Assembly: GCF_000226095.1 (NCBI RefSeq)
Contig: NC_016472.1
Coordinates: 6,138,001 to 6,202,000 of the forward strand
Direction of reading: 5' to 3'
Length of the DNA stretch: 64,000 nucleotides
Source: Thermothelomyces thermophilus ATCC 42464
Lineage: Eukaryota; Ascomycota; Sordariomycetes; Sordariales; Chaetomiaceae
A program made the position numbers and the translations under genes. Of the stretch, positions 23,014-35,191 are shown piece by piece. Under the pieces are notes generated by a model. That model made no database searches. It was not told the origin of the DNA and worked only from the letters and a program-made list of their open reading frames with translations. Within the stretch, counting starts at the first letter, position 1; each line of letters starts with the position of its first letter.

Positions 23014-24317
23014 TGTCGCGAGTCGTCGGTGCGAAAACCAAAGAATCACAACGTCGTAGAGTGGTCGCCGGTTAACAAAGCGATGGCAAGTGACGCCCGA
23101 AGTATCGGTTCTATTCGTCTAGGGCTTAGAACTGGATGCAAAGGAGATGCTTGCAGCGCAGGTTGTGGTCGGCACCAGATCGGGTAGGATAGGCGATGGG
23201 ATATAGCGGGTTGAAAGGGTAGGGCGAAATGCCGTCAAGAGAAGGTGCGAACGTGATGGAAGATCACTTCTTGCAGGTAGGTAGTGGAATCATGAGTCGG
23301 AGGCTTGACGTACTTGTTCAGCACAGCCCGGCCGGGCGCCCGGGTGGGATCTTGATCCGAAAGGAGCAAGCGCCGAGTAGAGATGTGGCGAATTGGAGCG
23401 GCCACCAGAAGTGCAACGTGTTGCGACACGAGGCTGCGCGACCTCCACGGCAAACGGCCAAGTCAAACGAGCGAGCGAGCGAGCGGAAAAAGGACGAAGG
23501 GGAGAAAAAAGACCAATTCTGGCGAGAAATTGAGGCCGGAGATGAAGTCAGCAAGGTTCTGAAGCGCGCCAGTGACACTGGTCTGTCATCGACCGGGGTG
23601 CCGCAGGCTGGAGAGGGAAGTGGCCAGGCTTCACCTGCAAGGATCACGGGCTTGGGGCAGTGTCTGTGGGGCGTCCCTCGCAAATGAGGGAGGGAAGGGT
23701 CCATTTGCTGGCCCGTGTGGTAACGGCAGCGGTAACTTACAGTACAGGCTGTGTGGTGATGCAACATGTTGCACGTCCCCCTTTTTGCCTTTGTTGCGCA
23801 CGCATCTTGGAGGGAGGTTTAGTTGTAGAGGATATTCTTGCCTTGGCAATGGGTTCCCATCTAGCTGAATTACCAAGAGAGATTCTCAAAACGTCTCGCT
23901 ATGTTTGACCAAGAAAGCCTACCATCTTGAATAAGTTCAGTGGATGTTCATCTTGAACAATGCGTAATGCGCCACCGTTAATACTGGTCCACCTTCGGTT
24001 CATCATCGATGTGGGCTGCCCAGCAAGGACACCTCCTTACTTGTAAGTACGGATTACTGTGTAAGGAAGCTCCACAAGTTGGCCCCTTCTCGGCATGGCG
24101 TATCTGCGTACACTACTTCCTTCTCTTAGGGCCTTTCAGCAAGCAAAAGGCGAGTATTGGTGGTGCGCATGAGGCAAGCGTTTTGGTTCAAAATACACGA
24201 AAGCCACCAAGAGTTGCGGGGTATCACAGTTCGTATGTATTAACTCGTATTCCCCCATCTGAGTGACGGCTAGCGTATTATCCGGCCTACCCGGGCCAGC
24301 TTCAAATCTCCCAAGCC
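23014..24317. other. Intergenic, 1.3 kb
   Basis: Upstream region of rho3 up to the 3' end of cwc25. Frames such as 23229-23687 (plus) are low-complexity and unsupported. Probably the promoter and leader of rho3. Confidence 0.45.
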
Positions 24318-25664
24318 CTACCGCCTCCCCACGCGGTCCGCAACCTTGAGCTCGGCCGCCCGGCTATGAAGCTGGTTCATGAACCCAGCGTCGCCACCGT
24401 ACCGCTTGTTACGCTGCCGCGCCTTTTCTTCCGCCTCTTCTGCCGCCCGCTCCTGCTCCGCTATAAGGGCTAGCCGGCGCTCACGGTCCTTGTCAAGGTG
24501 TGTCGCGGCCGCTTGCATCGCCGCCAGCTTGCGGGCGCGTTCCTCCTCTTTGGCCTTTTCTCTATCTGTGTCGGCGTCTTCACGAGAATCTCTGTCTTGT
24601 CTTAGTGGGTAGCGATCGCGACGGTCGTCATGTCGTCTGCGCGAGGTGTAAGCGCCGCCATCGCGATAGCTGGCGACGTCCTCTTCATGTCTTCGAGACG
24701 ACCCGGAGCGCTCCACCGACCGATCTCTCCGTCTCCGCTCGTCGCGATCTGGAGAGTATTCCCTCCTCCGCGGTGGTGGGGAAGCTGACCGAGAGTCGCT
24801 CCTATACCGATCTCGGCCGTCCTCCCTTCTGTCCCCCCCATCCCGTCTCTCCCTACTGCTTCTTCGGCCCCGATCTTCTCGCCTATCTCGCCGATCTCTT
24901 CTGTCCCGAGAATCCATAGAAGCCGGCCTATCTCGCCTACGCTCGCGGGAATCCCTCCGTCTCCTCCTATCTTCCTCCTCTGAATCGTACCTCCTGGGAC
25001 TCCTCGACCTATCCCTAGAATCGGACCTGCGCCGACGAGAATGTCTCTCGTCGTCTCGGTCATCGTGATGGCGGTGTGATCGGTGGGAATGGCGGTGTTT
25101 GTGTCGTCTCTCTTTCTCTTCCCTGCGCTTCGCTTTATCCTGCGCGTCGTCAATGCCCATGGATGCCAACAGCTGCCGCCTCTTGATCGGATCGTTCATC
25201 ATCGCCTCGTATGCTTGCTGTTCCTGACGCTTAATCGCGAGTAATGGATCCTCTCTAATCTTCGCCGCTATATCCCGGGGATTGGTGACGGCGGCGACAG
25301 GCGCCCCCTGGAATGCGTCCTGGCTTGGCTGTTTTTGCAGCTTTTTGATGTCGTTGTCCTGCAAGAGCTTGTCGATTCGGCGTTTTCCGAGCAGGTATGC
25401 TTCATTTTCCGCTACATCGCCGGCTTGGCCATCTGTTGGCCCGGCATACATCCATTCCACTCTTTGAAGCCTTGGCTTTCCACCGGCGGCTTCGAGCGCC
25501 TTCTGAATCTCCTCCCTCTTCCGTTCCTCCTCGATCTCCTGGAGACGCTGTTGTAGTTTCTTGCGCTCAGCTAGCGCTTCCTGTTCAGCCTTTTGTGTTG
25601 CGGCGATGTTCCCCGATCGCTGGGGATGCCAGCTCTTTTTCATGTTCAGGTCTCCGGACCCCAT
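24318..25664 (-). CDS. cwc25: Pre-mRNA-splicing factor Cwc25
   Basis: Single exon, 448 residues. Cwc25 joins the spliceosome after Prp2 remodelling and promotes the first transesterification step. The N-terminus MGSGDLNMKKSWHP is the conserved segment that reaches the branch site, followed by a coiled, charged CIR-N domain (KAEQEALAERKKLQQRLQEI) and RVEWMYAGPT. The middle has NPRDIAAKIREDPLLAIKRQ and DPIKRRQLLASMGID. From about residue 185 on, the protein is a long Arg/Ser/Asp-rich RS-like region with many RRDR and SRSP units, ending in Glu/Arg-rich helices and GDAGFMNQLHSRA. Fungal versions commonly carry this RS extension; yeast Cwc25 is much shorter. It is divergent from the COP9 gene 461 bases away. 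Confidence 0.94.
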   Translation of the reverse strand: MGSGDLNMKKSWHPQRSGNIAATQKAEQEALAERKKLQQRLQEIEEERKREEIQKALEAAGGKPRLQRVEWMYAGPTDGQAGDVAENEAYLLGKRRIDKLLQDNDIKKLQKQPSQDAFQGAPVAAVTNPRDIAAKIREDPLLAIKRQEQQAYEAMMNDPIKRRQLLASMGIDDAQDKAKRREEKERRHKHRHSHRSHRHHDDRDDERHSRRRRSDSRDRSRSPRRYDSEEEDRRRRRDSRERRRDRPASMDSRDRRDRRDRREDRGRRSSRERRDGGDRREDGRDRYRSDSRSASPPPRRREYSPDRDERRRRDRSVERSGSSRRHEEDVASYRDGGAYTSRRRHDDRRDRYPLRQDRDSREDADTDREKAKEEERARKLAAMQAAATHLDKDRERRLALIAEQERAAEEAEEKARQRNKRYGGDAGFMNQLHSRAAELKVADRVGRR

Positions 25665-26125
25665 GTTAGCGGTGTTGGTGCTGCCGGCGCAGCGCGAGTT
25701 TCAAATTGACGAATTGATAATCTAAGCGGCAGACAACTTTTCGCGTCTGTTCCTAAGCAGAAAAAATTCGGCGGGCGTGTCTGCTGTTGTGCGGTTGATG
25801 AAATTTATTTGCCCAAAGCGTGGCGACTCGGCGAATGTCGATTACCAAAATTAGGTGGCTCAGTTGCAAGGGATGATGTTACTGCACTTATGATTAACTA
25901 AAGTACTGCGGCTCTCCCGAGTGACGCGCATTCTGCAGCCAATCGATAAGCAGCTACCCCACACCAGCTCCTCGCGCTCAGCCTTGCCTGACACCGACTG
26001 CCTGCCTGGCTTCCCCCAAATTCACGGCTCGAAGAACCAGACAGCAACCAGCACCCGACATTACTGACCGATTCTGTCCACATTTACTGCTCTGGAAACA
26101 AAAATAAATCTCGAGTTCAGTCATC
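25665..26125. promoter_or_regulatory. Shared divergent promoter of cwc25 and csn2
   Basis: 461 bases between two start codons facing away from each other. It must hold both promoters and leaders. I see no clear TATA or named operator; composition is AT-richer in its left half. Confidence 0.5.
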
Positions 26126-27679
26126 ATGTCAGACGACGATTTTATGCAGGCCTCCGACGAGGAGTACGATTTCGAGTACGAAGATGAAGAGGAAGAGGAC
26201 AACGGCGACGTCGACATCGAGAACAAGTACTACAATGCGAAGCAGACCAAGATATCCGACCCAGAGGAGGCGTTAGAAGAGTTTCTTGGCATACCGGCAT
26301 TAGAATCAGAGAAGGGAGAATGGGGTTTCAAGGCGCTCAAGCAGGCCATCAAATTGGAGTTCAAGCTCCAGCGTTATGAAAAGGTTGGTCCCGAGAAGCC
26401 GATATCTGGCCAGGATCTCTCTGACATTGGATAGGCCACAGAGCATTACAGGGAGCTATTGACATATGTGAAATCGGCAGTGACGAGGAACTACTCAGAG
26501 AAGTCGATCGACAACATGCTCAACTTCATTGAAAAGGGCGCGGACAACCCCGAGGCGGTCCAGTGTATTGAGCAGTTCTACTCGCTCACCCTCCAATGCT
26601 TCCAGAGTACCAACAATGAGCGGCTGTGGCTCAAGACGAACATCAAGCTAGCCAAGCTGCTCCTCGACCGCAAGGACTACCACGCCGTTGGGCGGAAGCT
26701 TAGGGAGCTCCACAAGGTGTGCCAAAAGGAGGACGGTACCGACGACCCGAGCAAGGGCACGTATTCGCTCGAGATCTACGCCCTCGAGATTCAGATGTAC
26801 TCCGAGACACGCAACAACAACCAGCTCAAGGCGCTCTACCAGAAAGCACTCAGGGTCCGCTCGGCGGTGCCCCACCCCAAGATCCAGGGCGTGATACGCG
26901 AGTGCGGCGGCAAGATGCACATGAGCGAGGAGAATTGGAACTCGGCGCAGATCGACTTCTTTGAGGCATTTCGCAACTACGACGAAGCCGGCGATCTGCG
27001 CCGGATACAGGTCCTCAAATACCTGCTCCTCGTCACCATGCTCATGAAGTCGGACATCAACCCCTTTGACAGCCAGGAGACCAAGCCCTACAAGAACGAC
27101 CCGCGCATCGCTGCCATGACGGAACTCGTCGACGCCTACCAGCGCGATGACATCTTCAAGTACGAGGAGGTTCTGCAGAAGAATACAGACTTGCTCGCCG
27201 ACCCCTTCATCGCCGAGAACATCGACGAGGTGACGCGTAACATGCGCACCAAGGGTGTCCTCAAGCTGATCGCGCCGTACACGCGCATGCGTCTCTCCTG
27301 GATTGCCGAGCGCCTGCGCATCAGCGAGCCCGAGGCCCAGGACATCGTCAGCTACCTGATCGTCGACGGCCGCGTCCGGGGCCGCATCGACGAGCACAAC
27401 GGCACCGTCGAGATCGAGTCGGAGGGGGATGCCGAGCGCGCCAAGGCCATCGAGGCCATGGCGTTGGCCGTAAAGGACCTGTACACCGCGGTGTTCAAGG
27501 ACGCCGACGGCTTCCGCTTGGTCGGCGAGATGGCCGGCGCCGCCGGTTTCGGCGACTCGATGGGCGATTTCGGCGGTGCGTTCGGGCATCCCGATCGGGA
27601 CAGAGCTCGCGGGGGGAGAGGAGGGCGGGCCCAGCGCCGGGGAGGCATGAAGAGTGTTCTGGCTATGGGGGTGCATTAG
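26126..27679 (+). CDS. csn-2: COP9 signalosome subunit 2
   Basis: Two exons, 26126-26383 and 26435-27679, with a 51-base intron (GTTGGT...TAG), give 500 residues. CSN2 is a scaffold of the COP9 signalosome, which removes NEDD8 from cullins; in Neurospora and Aspergillus the complex controls the clock, development and secondary metabolism. The acidic start MSDDDFMQASDEEYDFEY and ENKYYNAK are typical, as is LEEFLGIPALE with the TPR-like helices after it (IEKGADNPEAVQCIEQFYSLTL). The PCI domain, at about 290-430, contains PYTRMRLSWIAERL, the winged-helix sequence VSYLIVDGRVRGRID and the following Asn-Gly turn. The C-terminus becomes Gly/Arg-rich (DRARGGRGGRAQRRGG), longer than in animal CSN2. 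Length and order fit the family. Confidence 0.95.
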
Positions 27680-29964
27680 AGACCGACATGAGGGCCCGCC
27701 AGCGGTGCCCAGCTTCGGCAGGGAAGTAACGAGTTTCATGAGCAGCATCACTACATGGCCAAGGGATCGGATGGATTGAACGAAGAGGATAGGGTTATGA
27801 TAATCAATGAATTATGGAACTTGGCGCAGGACGGTTATTTGTGGGAGCGCTGTGTCAGAAGTTGACCACCTCACCTGAAGCCCAAGAGGTTGTCGGGAGA
27901 CGGCCAGAGTAGGGGGGCAGCACCCAATCCATGTCGGAGAGTTTGCCCCTTCCGGGCGTCCTGCAAAGGCGTTGGCCTCCGAGTGGCCCGGCATGGCTTT
28001 GGATAATTATGGCGGTTATCTGCAACGGCTTTCGCCTAGGGCCCGTTTGAATCCCTCGGTTTCTACCGATGTGTTCAATACGTTGCAAAGCGCCCTTCAA
28101 CGTTCGGCCCTGCATCGCAAGGGATAGCGGCCGTTTCCCCACCTGAACTGCGTCCGGAGGCAGCTTGGTTTGGGCCACTTAAGCCACTTGTCGTACACGT
28201 AGCCTTTTCTTTTTCCCCAACCACTGCAGTGGGGAAGAGGAGTGTGTTTTCTGGAGTTGAGGTTGTGCCAATTGGACCCTGCCCACATCTGCACGTTCTG
28301 CACGTACTATGTACTCGCCAGTAGCCTCGATCCACTTAAACTGGGGACGGGAGCGGGACGAAGGGAAGACGGGCTGGATTCTCCCAACGAATTGTAATTA
28401 GCTCGATGGAAATCCCGCGCCGTGCCGCCGTCGTAACTGGAAGAGCCCGCGGTCCCCGTCGTGACACCCGCCTTGTCATCGAGGGATCGATCGACGCTCC
28501 GACCGGCGTCGAGCGTCGGGCTTTACTTCGAAAAGTAGGTGCGCTGTCGTTCAATGCATCATCTGCGGGCATCTCCCGGGCTCGGGTGTTTAGCAACCCC
28601 GGCGTGTCCAAATGGAAGAGACCCGATGGCGGCGAGCTCGATCTCGATTGTGCTCTGGATTCGCGGCATACATAATGAGCAGGCCGATTACGCACATCCC
28701 GCCTAAGGTAACACGGCAGATACGATTCTGCCCTGTGAATTTGTACAGTACTTCGGTCAGCCACAACATGACCCCAGCGCCCATACCGACCGGGAGCGAT
28801 TGCAGAGGAGAGGGCAGGGGGATATCATCAGACCACGAGTGCCATTGCGGTCATTTTGAACGTGAAATAGGGACAAGCTACACCGCTGTGGCCAGCCGGA
28901 ACCATGGGGTTGCCGTTTCGAAACGGGTCGTTTGGATTCGGAAGCCCATCCGGCAGCTCACATGGCTGCTGGAAAACACGGGCTCTCCCTACCCGGCACG
29001 GGAAGGACAACTCTGGAGCTCGGCAGAGGCGGCAACGTGCAGATCGGATTCTTCGGAGCTGTTGATCGGAGACCTGCGGTAACTATCGCCGAGAGCGCTT
29101 GGGCATCGGATTCGAACTCGGCCCATGGCTCATGGGGTTCAGCCTGCTTCTAGTGGTGGGTGTCTTTTGTTTCCCTTTATCGTTACGCAGAGCAGCAGAA
29201 GGATGCCCGGCTCAACGTCCCTGCTGGCGACTGCACCCTCAGATTCACCAGTCGGAACTCACTATGCCAGCTTGCAAGAACAAGATGAGACAGCTCCAAG
29301 GATGGCATAGTTGTGGAGTTGCCAGTATGGCCATGGCGTGCCGATGTTGTCATTATAATCAGGTGCTTCAATCTGAGCATGCTGCTTGGATGAAAAAAAT
29401 GTCGAGGCAGTGATCAAGCTGTCCAGCGACAGGACATGTCTTCGAACACTTGTTGTTCTAGCGGTAACGAAAGTGTATATTCACCGAATGTGACCCACAA
29501 TACGTCCTGAAATGCTAGATTCTTCCTGGAATTTGACGGTCCATCCAGCAGGAAGGGCCATCAATGCCGGTCCCTCCGTCCGCCGTCACGGGCACCAAGC
29601 CGGGAACTGGGAGTGCTTGACCAAGCATTAATATGTCAGAGAATTGCATTCCAGTCACTGTAATCCGTACAACTATTAGCTCGGTAATCCTAGTCGAGCT
29701 CCGCACAAAGAAACAGAAACAGAGGAGAAGGCAAGAAGGGAAGAGAAAGGCTCTGGTGAAGAGGGAAGGGCTAGACGGGGGAATCCAGTTTACCTCAGTA
29801 ATGGTGTATCCACTCAGAGATGCATAGGAGCCTGCATTCTGCGATAAAGGTGTTCTGTAGGATAATAAATGGTGCAGGACGATACAGGGAGCTATTGCAC
29901 TGGAAGTAGAAGTCCGGCATCGAGCAGATCGATGGCGAGCTGGAGTGCGGGGGATGGGCGCAGC
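27680..29964. other. Gene-poor interval, left part
   Basis: 2.3 kb without a supportable gene. The largest frame (28336-28764 minus, 142 codons) and a hydrophobic 64-codon frame at 28590-28784 minus show no family motifs. Composition is mixed and codon bias absent. Confidence 0.45.
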
Positions 29965-30282
29965 TTAAACGGGAGCATAAGGGTGTGATTGATGGTGTTT
30001 CCTCAAGAGGTCCTGAAGAGTGGGAGGGTAGGGCCGGGTGACCGAGCTGCCTAGTGGCTTTGGAGGCTGCTGTGTGAGAGTAACAGCGGCAGCATTTCTC
30101 TGACGGCACCTATCAGCATAGCGGTTCCATCGCGGTTCCGCTGCGTTATGCAGCTTGGATGCATGGGTGGGAACAGACTCAGTCTCGACTACGTAGCGGC
30201 GTGGAGAGAAACCAGCTGTGAGAGGGTAGGGCAGCATCGAACGAATTTGATTGGTAAAGGTCGGCAGTTGACAACCCTCCAT
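29965..30282 (-). CDS. Possible small protein, 105 aa, function unknown
   Basis: ATG at 30282 to stop at 29965, one frame. Not recognised. The middle has a protein-like feel: SPRRYVVETESVPTHASK, then NAAEPRWNRYADRCRQRNA and AAVTLTQQPPKPLG, a mix of charged, aromatic and small residues unlike the random frames around it. No membrane segment or signal peptide. A second exon downstream on minus is possible because the frame ends shortly after a basic, Pro-rich stretch. It stands alone in the gene-poor interval, so chance is a real alternative. Confidence 0.35.
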   Translation of the reverse strand: MEGCQLPTFTNQIRSMLPYPLTAGFSPRRYVVETESVPTHASKLHNAAEPRWNRYADRCRQRNAAAVTLTQQPPKPLGSSVTRPYPPTLQDLLRKHHQSHPYAPV

Positions 30283-33200
30283 TTCGGAGCTTCAGAAGCT
30301 CAGAATGGGGGCTTTAACAAGAGCTGACGTTCTGCCAGGGGGTAGGTGGTGGATCTATGCAGGGTGCACCTTCCCGGTCCCGTCCTGGGATAGTACCTAC
30401 CTTATTACCCAGCACAAGGGAAGAAACACTCCGCATCGAACAACCTGAGTTTTTAGTACTTTACCGCCGTACTTCGTACAAACACAGTAATCCGTACATA
30501 CAATACCGACATTCCAGGGTTGCAGCCACTCAAGCCCCGCAGGGTTCGGGGGCGTCCCTTGACATGCCGGCTTACACTACCCCAGAAGTTGCCTGACGAA
30601 CGTCCACCGCTTCCAGGGTACCGATCACTACACTACTCTGTGCTGAATCTCTTGAGGGGCCAGTTTCAACCTGGCGACCTTGCAGCGGAGAATTCCGTCG
30701 CCAGAAGACCACGCTGCCAATACTGCGACTATTTAGGTACCTAAGGTAACTTATATATGTAATGTACCTTACGCATACTACGAACCAAGCAAGCTAACGA
30801 TTAGTTACTAGAGGTACCTTAGTATCCGGGTAAACTAGTAGCGAAACTCCTCTTGCTGACACATTCCGCCGTACAGGTACGCAAACTATCCTAGTGTACT
30901 CTACCTGTGTAGTGTACATAAGGTACATTCAAGCTCTCTCCGTCGATCCTACTCCGGCCAGGCATTACACTACCCAATGAACGATTCGCTCGTCGAACAC
31001 CCCTGGTGCTGCATCAGGGCAGGCTCAGGATGGCGTTCCTACACTGACTGCAGACTACACCACACCCACTTCTACCCCGTACCCCAGAGGTCTGCCATGC
31101 CAAGTCGCATTGGCCCGCACAGGACGTCCCATTCCTCGGTCCGGTTTAGTGGACACTAGCGTGCTCGGGTTGGTTGGCGTTAGTTGGCCCTTCCTACGCA
31201 CCACTTCCCACGGCACGCCAATCTATGCTCGAACTCAAGCGACTTTTTTACACTGGCACTGCAAACTATGCCCAGCGCCGAGCACCACCTCCTTGGCAAA
31301 CACGAATCGGATGCAACGACCGCACGAGCATCCACATAGGAGCATCCACATCTTTCGACCAAACTTGGGCTCCGTTACATTGCCAAAATAACCACATGAT
31401 GCCAAGCAGTGTCCGTTCCCACTCCACGCGCACGCTGATATAACTTACTGTACTGGTATACTGGCAGTGAAGAGCACAATGGTTGTTATCAGATGCTTCC
31501 CTGTCGTATCTCTCGACTATCTCAGAACAGGCCTTGAGCAACGTTAGTCGAAACAAGTTTCCCAATATTGCGGTGTCCTTTGTCCTTGATAAGAACGTCC
31601 TCGAGACGAGAAGTGAAGAAGCGGCACTTACCCTTCCCACTGGAAACCACGGTACTCTACTAGTCTATACAGTACCTTGGTATGTACGACACACTCCACA
31701 CAGGAAAGGTGAGCGATGGTTGTTGAATCTTACGTGTGTATTTTTAGCAAAGCTGACTCTGACGTAGTATGGTATTTAAGGTGTAATCACGTCACTGCGT
31801 GGACACTACACGCACGCAGTTCTAGAGGACACAGCAACACAGTCTTCGAGGAGGCCCCTCAGGGCACGTTTCCTCCCTTTCAATTTTCAACAGGCCCTTC
31901 CAACACCGGACCCCACAGGGGTGTACTGCGTACCGTAAGCTTGGGACAACTCGAGCCAATCAACAGATGACGACGGATGCGCAGCCTTCGAGGAGTCCTC
32001 ACAGTTAGTTCCCCCAGACCTAAAACTCGGTTGATGAGCTAACACAGATCTCGTTAGCGGGGGCGCATCCACTTACACCACTCCATGCCATGCGCGTCAG
32101 ACTTCCGCCTTGGCATTGTGACGATTGTCGTGCAACGGACATCCTTCCAGCCCGCAAGTGCCCGCCTCTCCGGCTCGGGGCGCCATGCCCTCGCAAGTCT
32201 AACTACACTTGTAGAGGCGTATCGCGGGCGGAAGAGATCTACAATGCGCAGGAGAGCGAGCCTCGCATGATCCATGCACAAACAAGTTTGATCATGGGAG
32301 AAGACCGCGCAGCCATTGCCCGCGGCACCTCGAAGAGCATGACGCTTCTTGAGAAATCAAATGTGGCACAACAACCCCTGAAGAAATACCATGGCGTAGA
32401 AATGCGGCGGGCAATACTCAGCTTGAAATAAGCCAAAAGAACTCACATAAGACGGACGTAGGGGCTCATAAACGAACAGGAATTGTCGGTTTAATTGCTC
32501 GACCACCGGGCGCGCCTCTGGGAAGCAAGGTTCGGAACCGAAAGCAAGAAACCTTGCCGTCAAGTCGCTTCCAGGAACGCTCTCTCGGCACCCGTTGGTT
32601 CACGCATAGGGGAAAGGGGTGTTCGGGAAGGGAACATGTTTGAAGGGGGGGACACTCTCCAATGTACCGAGTGGGTGTAATATACAGATAGCACCAAGAT
32701 AGCTGACCCCGCCAAAGCAGCCTCGACGTCGCCATGACCCCGGAGGCCCTCGAGCAGGAAGACCAGGCGGTGGTATGTTAGCGACTATTCTCTCTGTAAA
32801 CCCCCGAATTGCATCTTCCCTCGGGGGTTGGTGTGTGTACTGTACTGCAACTATCCGAACTGCTCTCCTGACGGCATTAGACACCAGGGAGCTGTCTCGC
32901 TGGGCAACTTCATCTCAGGGCGCCAGGCGGGGAACCTTTTGGAACTGCAGCTTCGGACCAACAACAGCAGCGGAGTGGCGCCTGACTTCCAGGCTGCTGA
33001 GCTCACACCCCCGTTCCAGGACCCCTCCCCCCCTCCCCCCCTCCCCTGCAGCTCCCCAGAAAATGGAGACCTTGCTGTGGGACCCGGCAGGCGACGCTAA
33101 TCACAGATAGTGTAATGTAATCCGTACAACTACACAGTACCCTACACTAGTGTACGGAGTACACTACGAAACCCCCGCCGTTTCCCACATGCGCAGGGCA

Positions 33201-35191
33201 CACAAAAATCGCGAGCTGGTGTTGGCTGGGCCAAAACTTCGAATCCGGTGTACAGTATCCATAATTACTCCGGAGCGCACACTTGCACATAGGGAGGTTC
33301 AGTGCTTCATGGACCCCTCAAGCTAGCCACTTGACACAGCAGGGAGGAGGTACCTTGGTCACTAAGGGAGGTTACTGAAGCACTATTGCGGAGGTGCTGA
33401 AAGCGGAGTGCTCGGTTGCATCTTCGTAGCACCGCAAGAGGTTCGAAGGACGGAGTGCGGATTACTCTCCACGCAACCTCCATCAAGTCAGGGTGGAAGA
33501 AGACATTGGCAGACGGGCTCGTTTGGAAAGCGAGCAGGGGGTGGCCCGCGACGGCAGGGCTGTGGAGCTGCCAACGGAGAGACAACTCATGGGAAAACGG
33601 CAGTGGGTCGGCGGAGCCTGCCGCGCACTAGCAGGCCAGGGCCCTGACCCCAACCGGGGACGGGAGTCGACGGCGTCGGGGAAGCTTGGTCCCGCCAGCG
33701 ATCAGTTCGGGGTGCACACCCACGTCCAGCCAGGATCAAGGTGCGATCGGAGCCGAGCATGACAGGATTGCATCACAAAGCCACGACAGGATGCGCATTA
33801 ATGTGCATACAGGACGCGGTCTACACTACAGTGTCCCATGCGTATGCACTCCTTTTGAATAACCTAAGGTACCAAGTCGAACTCTCCCGCCCGGGGGGGG
33901 GGGAAGAGGGGAGAGGGGCCAGACCGCCAATCCTTGTCTCACAGCGAGCCGGCTTCTCGTCGTCAACGGCAAGGTTAATAAAGGTTGCTCATTGGGCGCA
34001 GGTCGGCAACCTGGACGTGACTGCGTCGTAGCGTTGTAGCGTGGTAGGACGGACCAGTGCGTCTACCAAGCAAGGTAGTAGTGTAAGGCCGGCTGGACAG
34101 TGAGCCGGTCTGTATGTATGCATTGTATGTACAGTACGGTACTCCGTTGAGTAGGCACCAAAGTACTATGTATGGAAGTCAAGGCCAGGGATCTGATCGA
34201 TTCCCCATTTTTGTTTTATGTTGTTTTATTTTGTTTTTTTATTTCCCGCAGACGAGACGGGACTGGGCAGGCATTGTTGTGGACTTTGAATGCCCGAGTG
34301 CCGCAGACGACCATCGCGGGCCCGCAAGTCATTGAACAGCAGCCACCACAACGGAGGGCGGTTGCCAGGCTCCAGCAAGAACCCGAAGCGGCAACAGCAA
34401 TGCATCCCGGCTCGCATCAATTCATGAAGTGTCCCCACCTCAACAGGTTGGAGTCTTGGGTCGAGCCTTCTCTACCTCACACTACCCGTCGCTCGCACAA
34501 GCGTACTAGTACATAATAATTGTTCCTTCCGGCCCTCGCTGCTTTCTCGCTCTTCATCATCGCCGCCCTGCCCGGCTCCTCGTCGCCCATCCTTTCCCGT
34601 CTTTCCTTCCATTCTTCTTCTTCTGCATTTAAAGTTCCTTTTGCGGCACACACTGCCTGACCGGAGGAAGTTGGGATTTCGACACCCCAGTGCGTTCCCT
34701 CATCGTGGTCCCGTTTGCATCTGTTTTCTCAAGTCGGCCCGTTGTCCCCGTGGCTCGCCCGTTTGCGCCCATATCCCTATAACTCGTTTGTCTGTCGGTG
34801 GGCGGCTGTTGCTACCGGCGGGTTACTTGTGATTCACTGGTCGGTTGGGAACCCACAGGATCTGGGACAGTACATACAGCCGACTCGGCTGGCGTTACCA
34901 CATCTCCACTCCGACTCCCCGCAGTGGGCAGATAAAAAAAAGACATCACTCCTGCCGCCTGCAGGTGTGTCCAGAGTTGTTGGTTGCCGGTGCTCCTCGT
35001 GAGGTACTGCCACTGGGCGTTCGATGCTGAGGCATCCGGACAAGGCAACTGCGAGTTTCTTGCTGTTCCGGTGTGCACACATGCTCCAAGCACGACTCCA
35101 CACGCTGAATTTCGGCACGCTTTCCGGCTCCGTTCTGACACGCTAAAAAGACCACCACCCACTGGCACGGCTCCGCATCCCTCTCCCCGGC
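30283..35191. other. Gene-poor interval, right part
   Basis: 4.9 kb with no supportable gene. From 30730 to 30950 short elements related to AGGTACCT and TAGTGTAC crowd together, and similar ones recur near 33120-33170 and 33868. TACACTAGTGTA at 33143-33154 is a perfect 12-base palindrome next to TACGGAGTA at 33153-33161. C- and G-runs occur near 33020-33050 and 33893-33903. From about 34530 a CT-rich stretch leads into the otubain gene and probably is its promoter and leader. Confidence 0.5.

Noticed and set aside
28590-28784. 64-codon hydrophobic minus frame
   Set aside because: Short, no family resemblance, continues into Arg-rich random-looking sequence.
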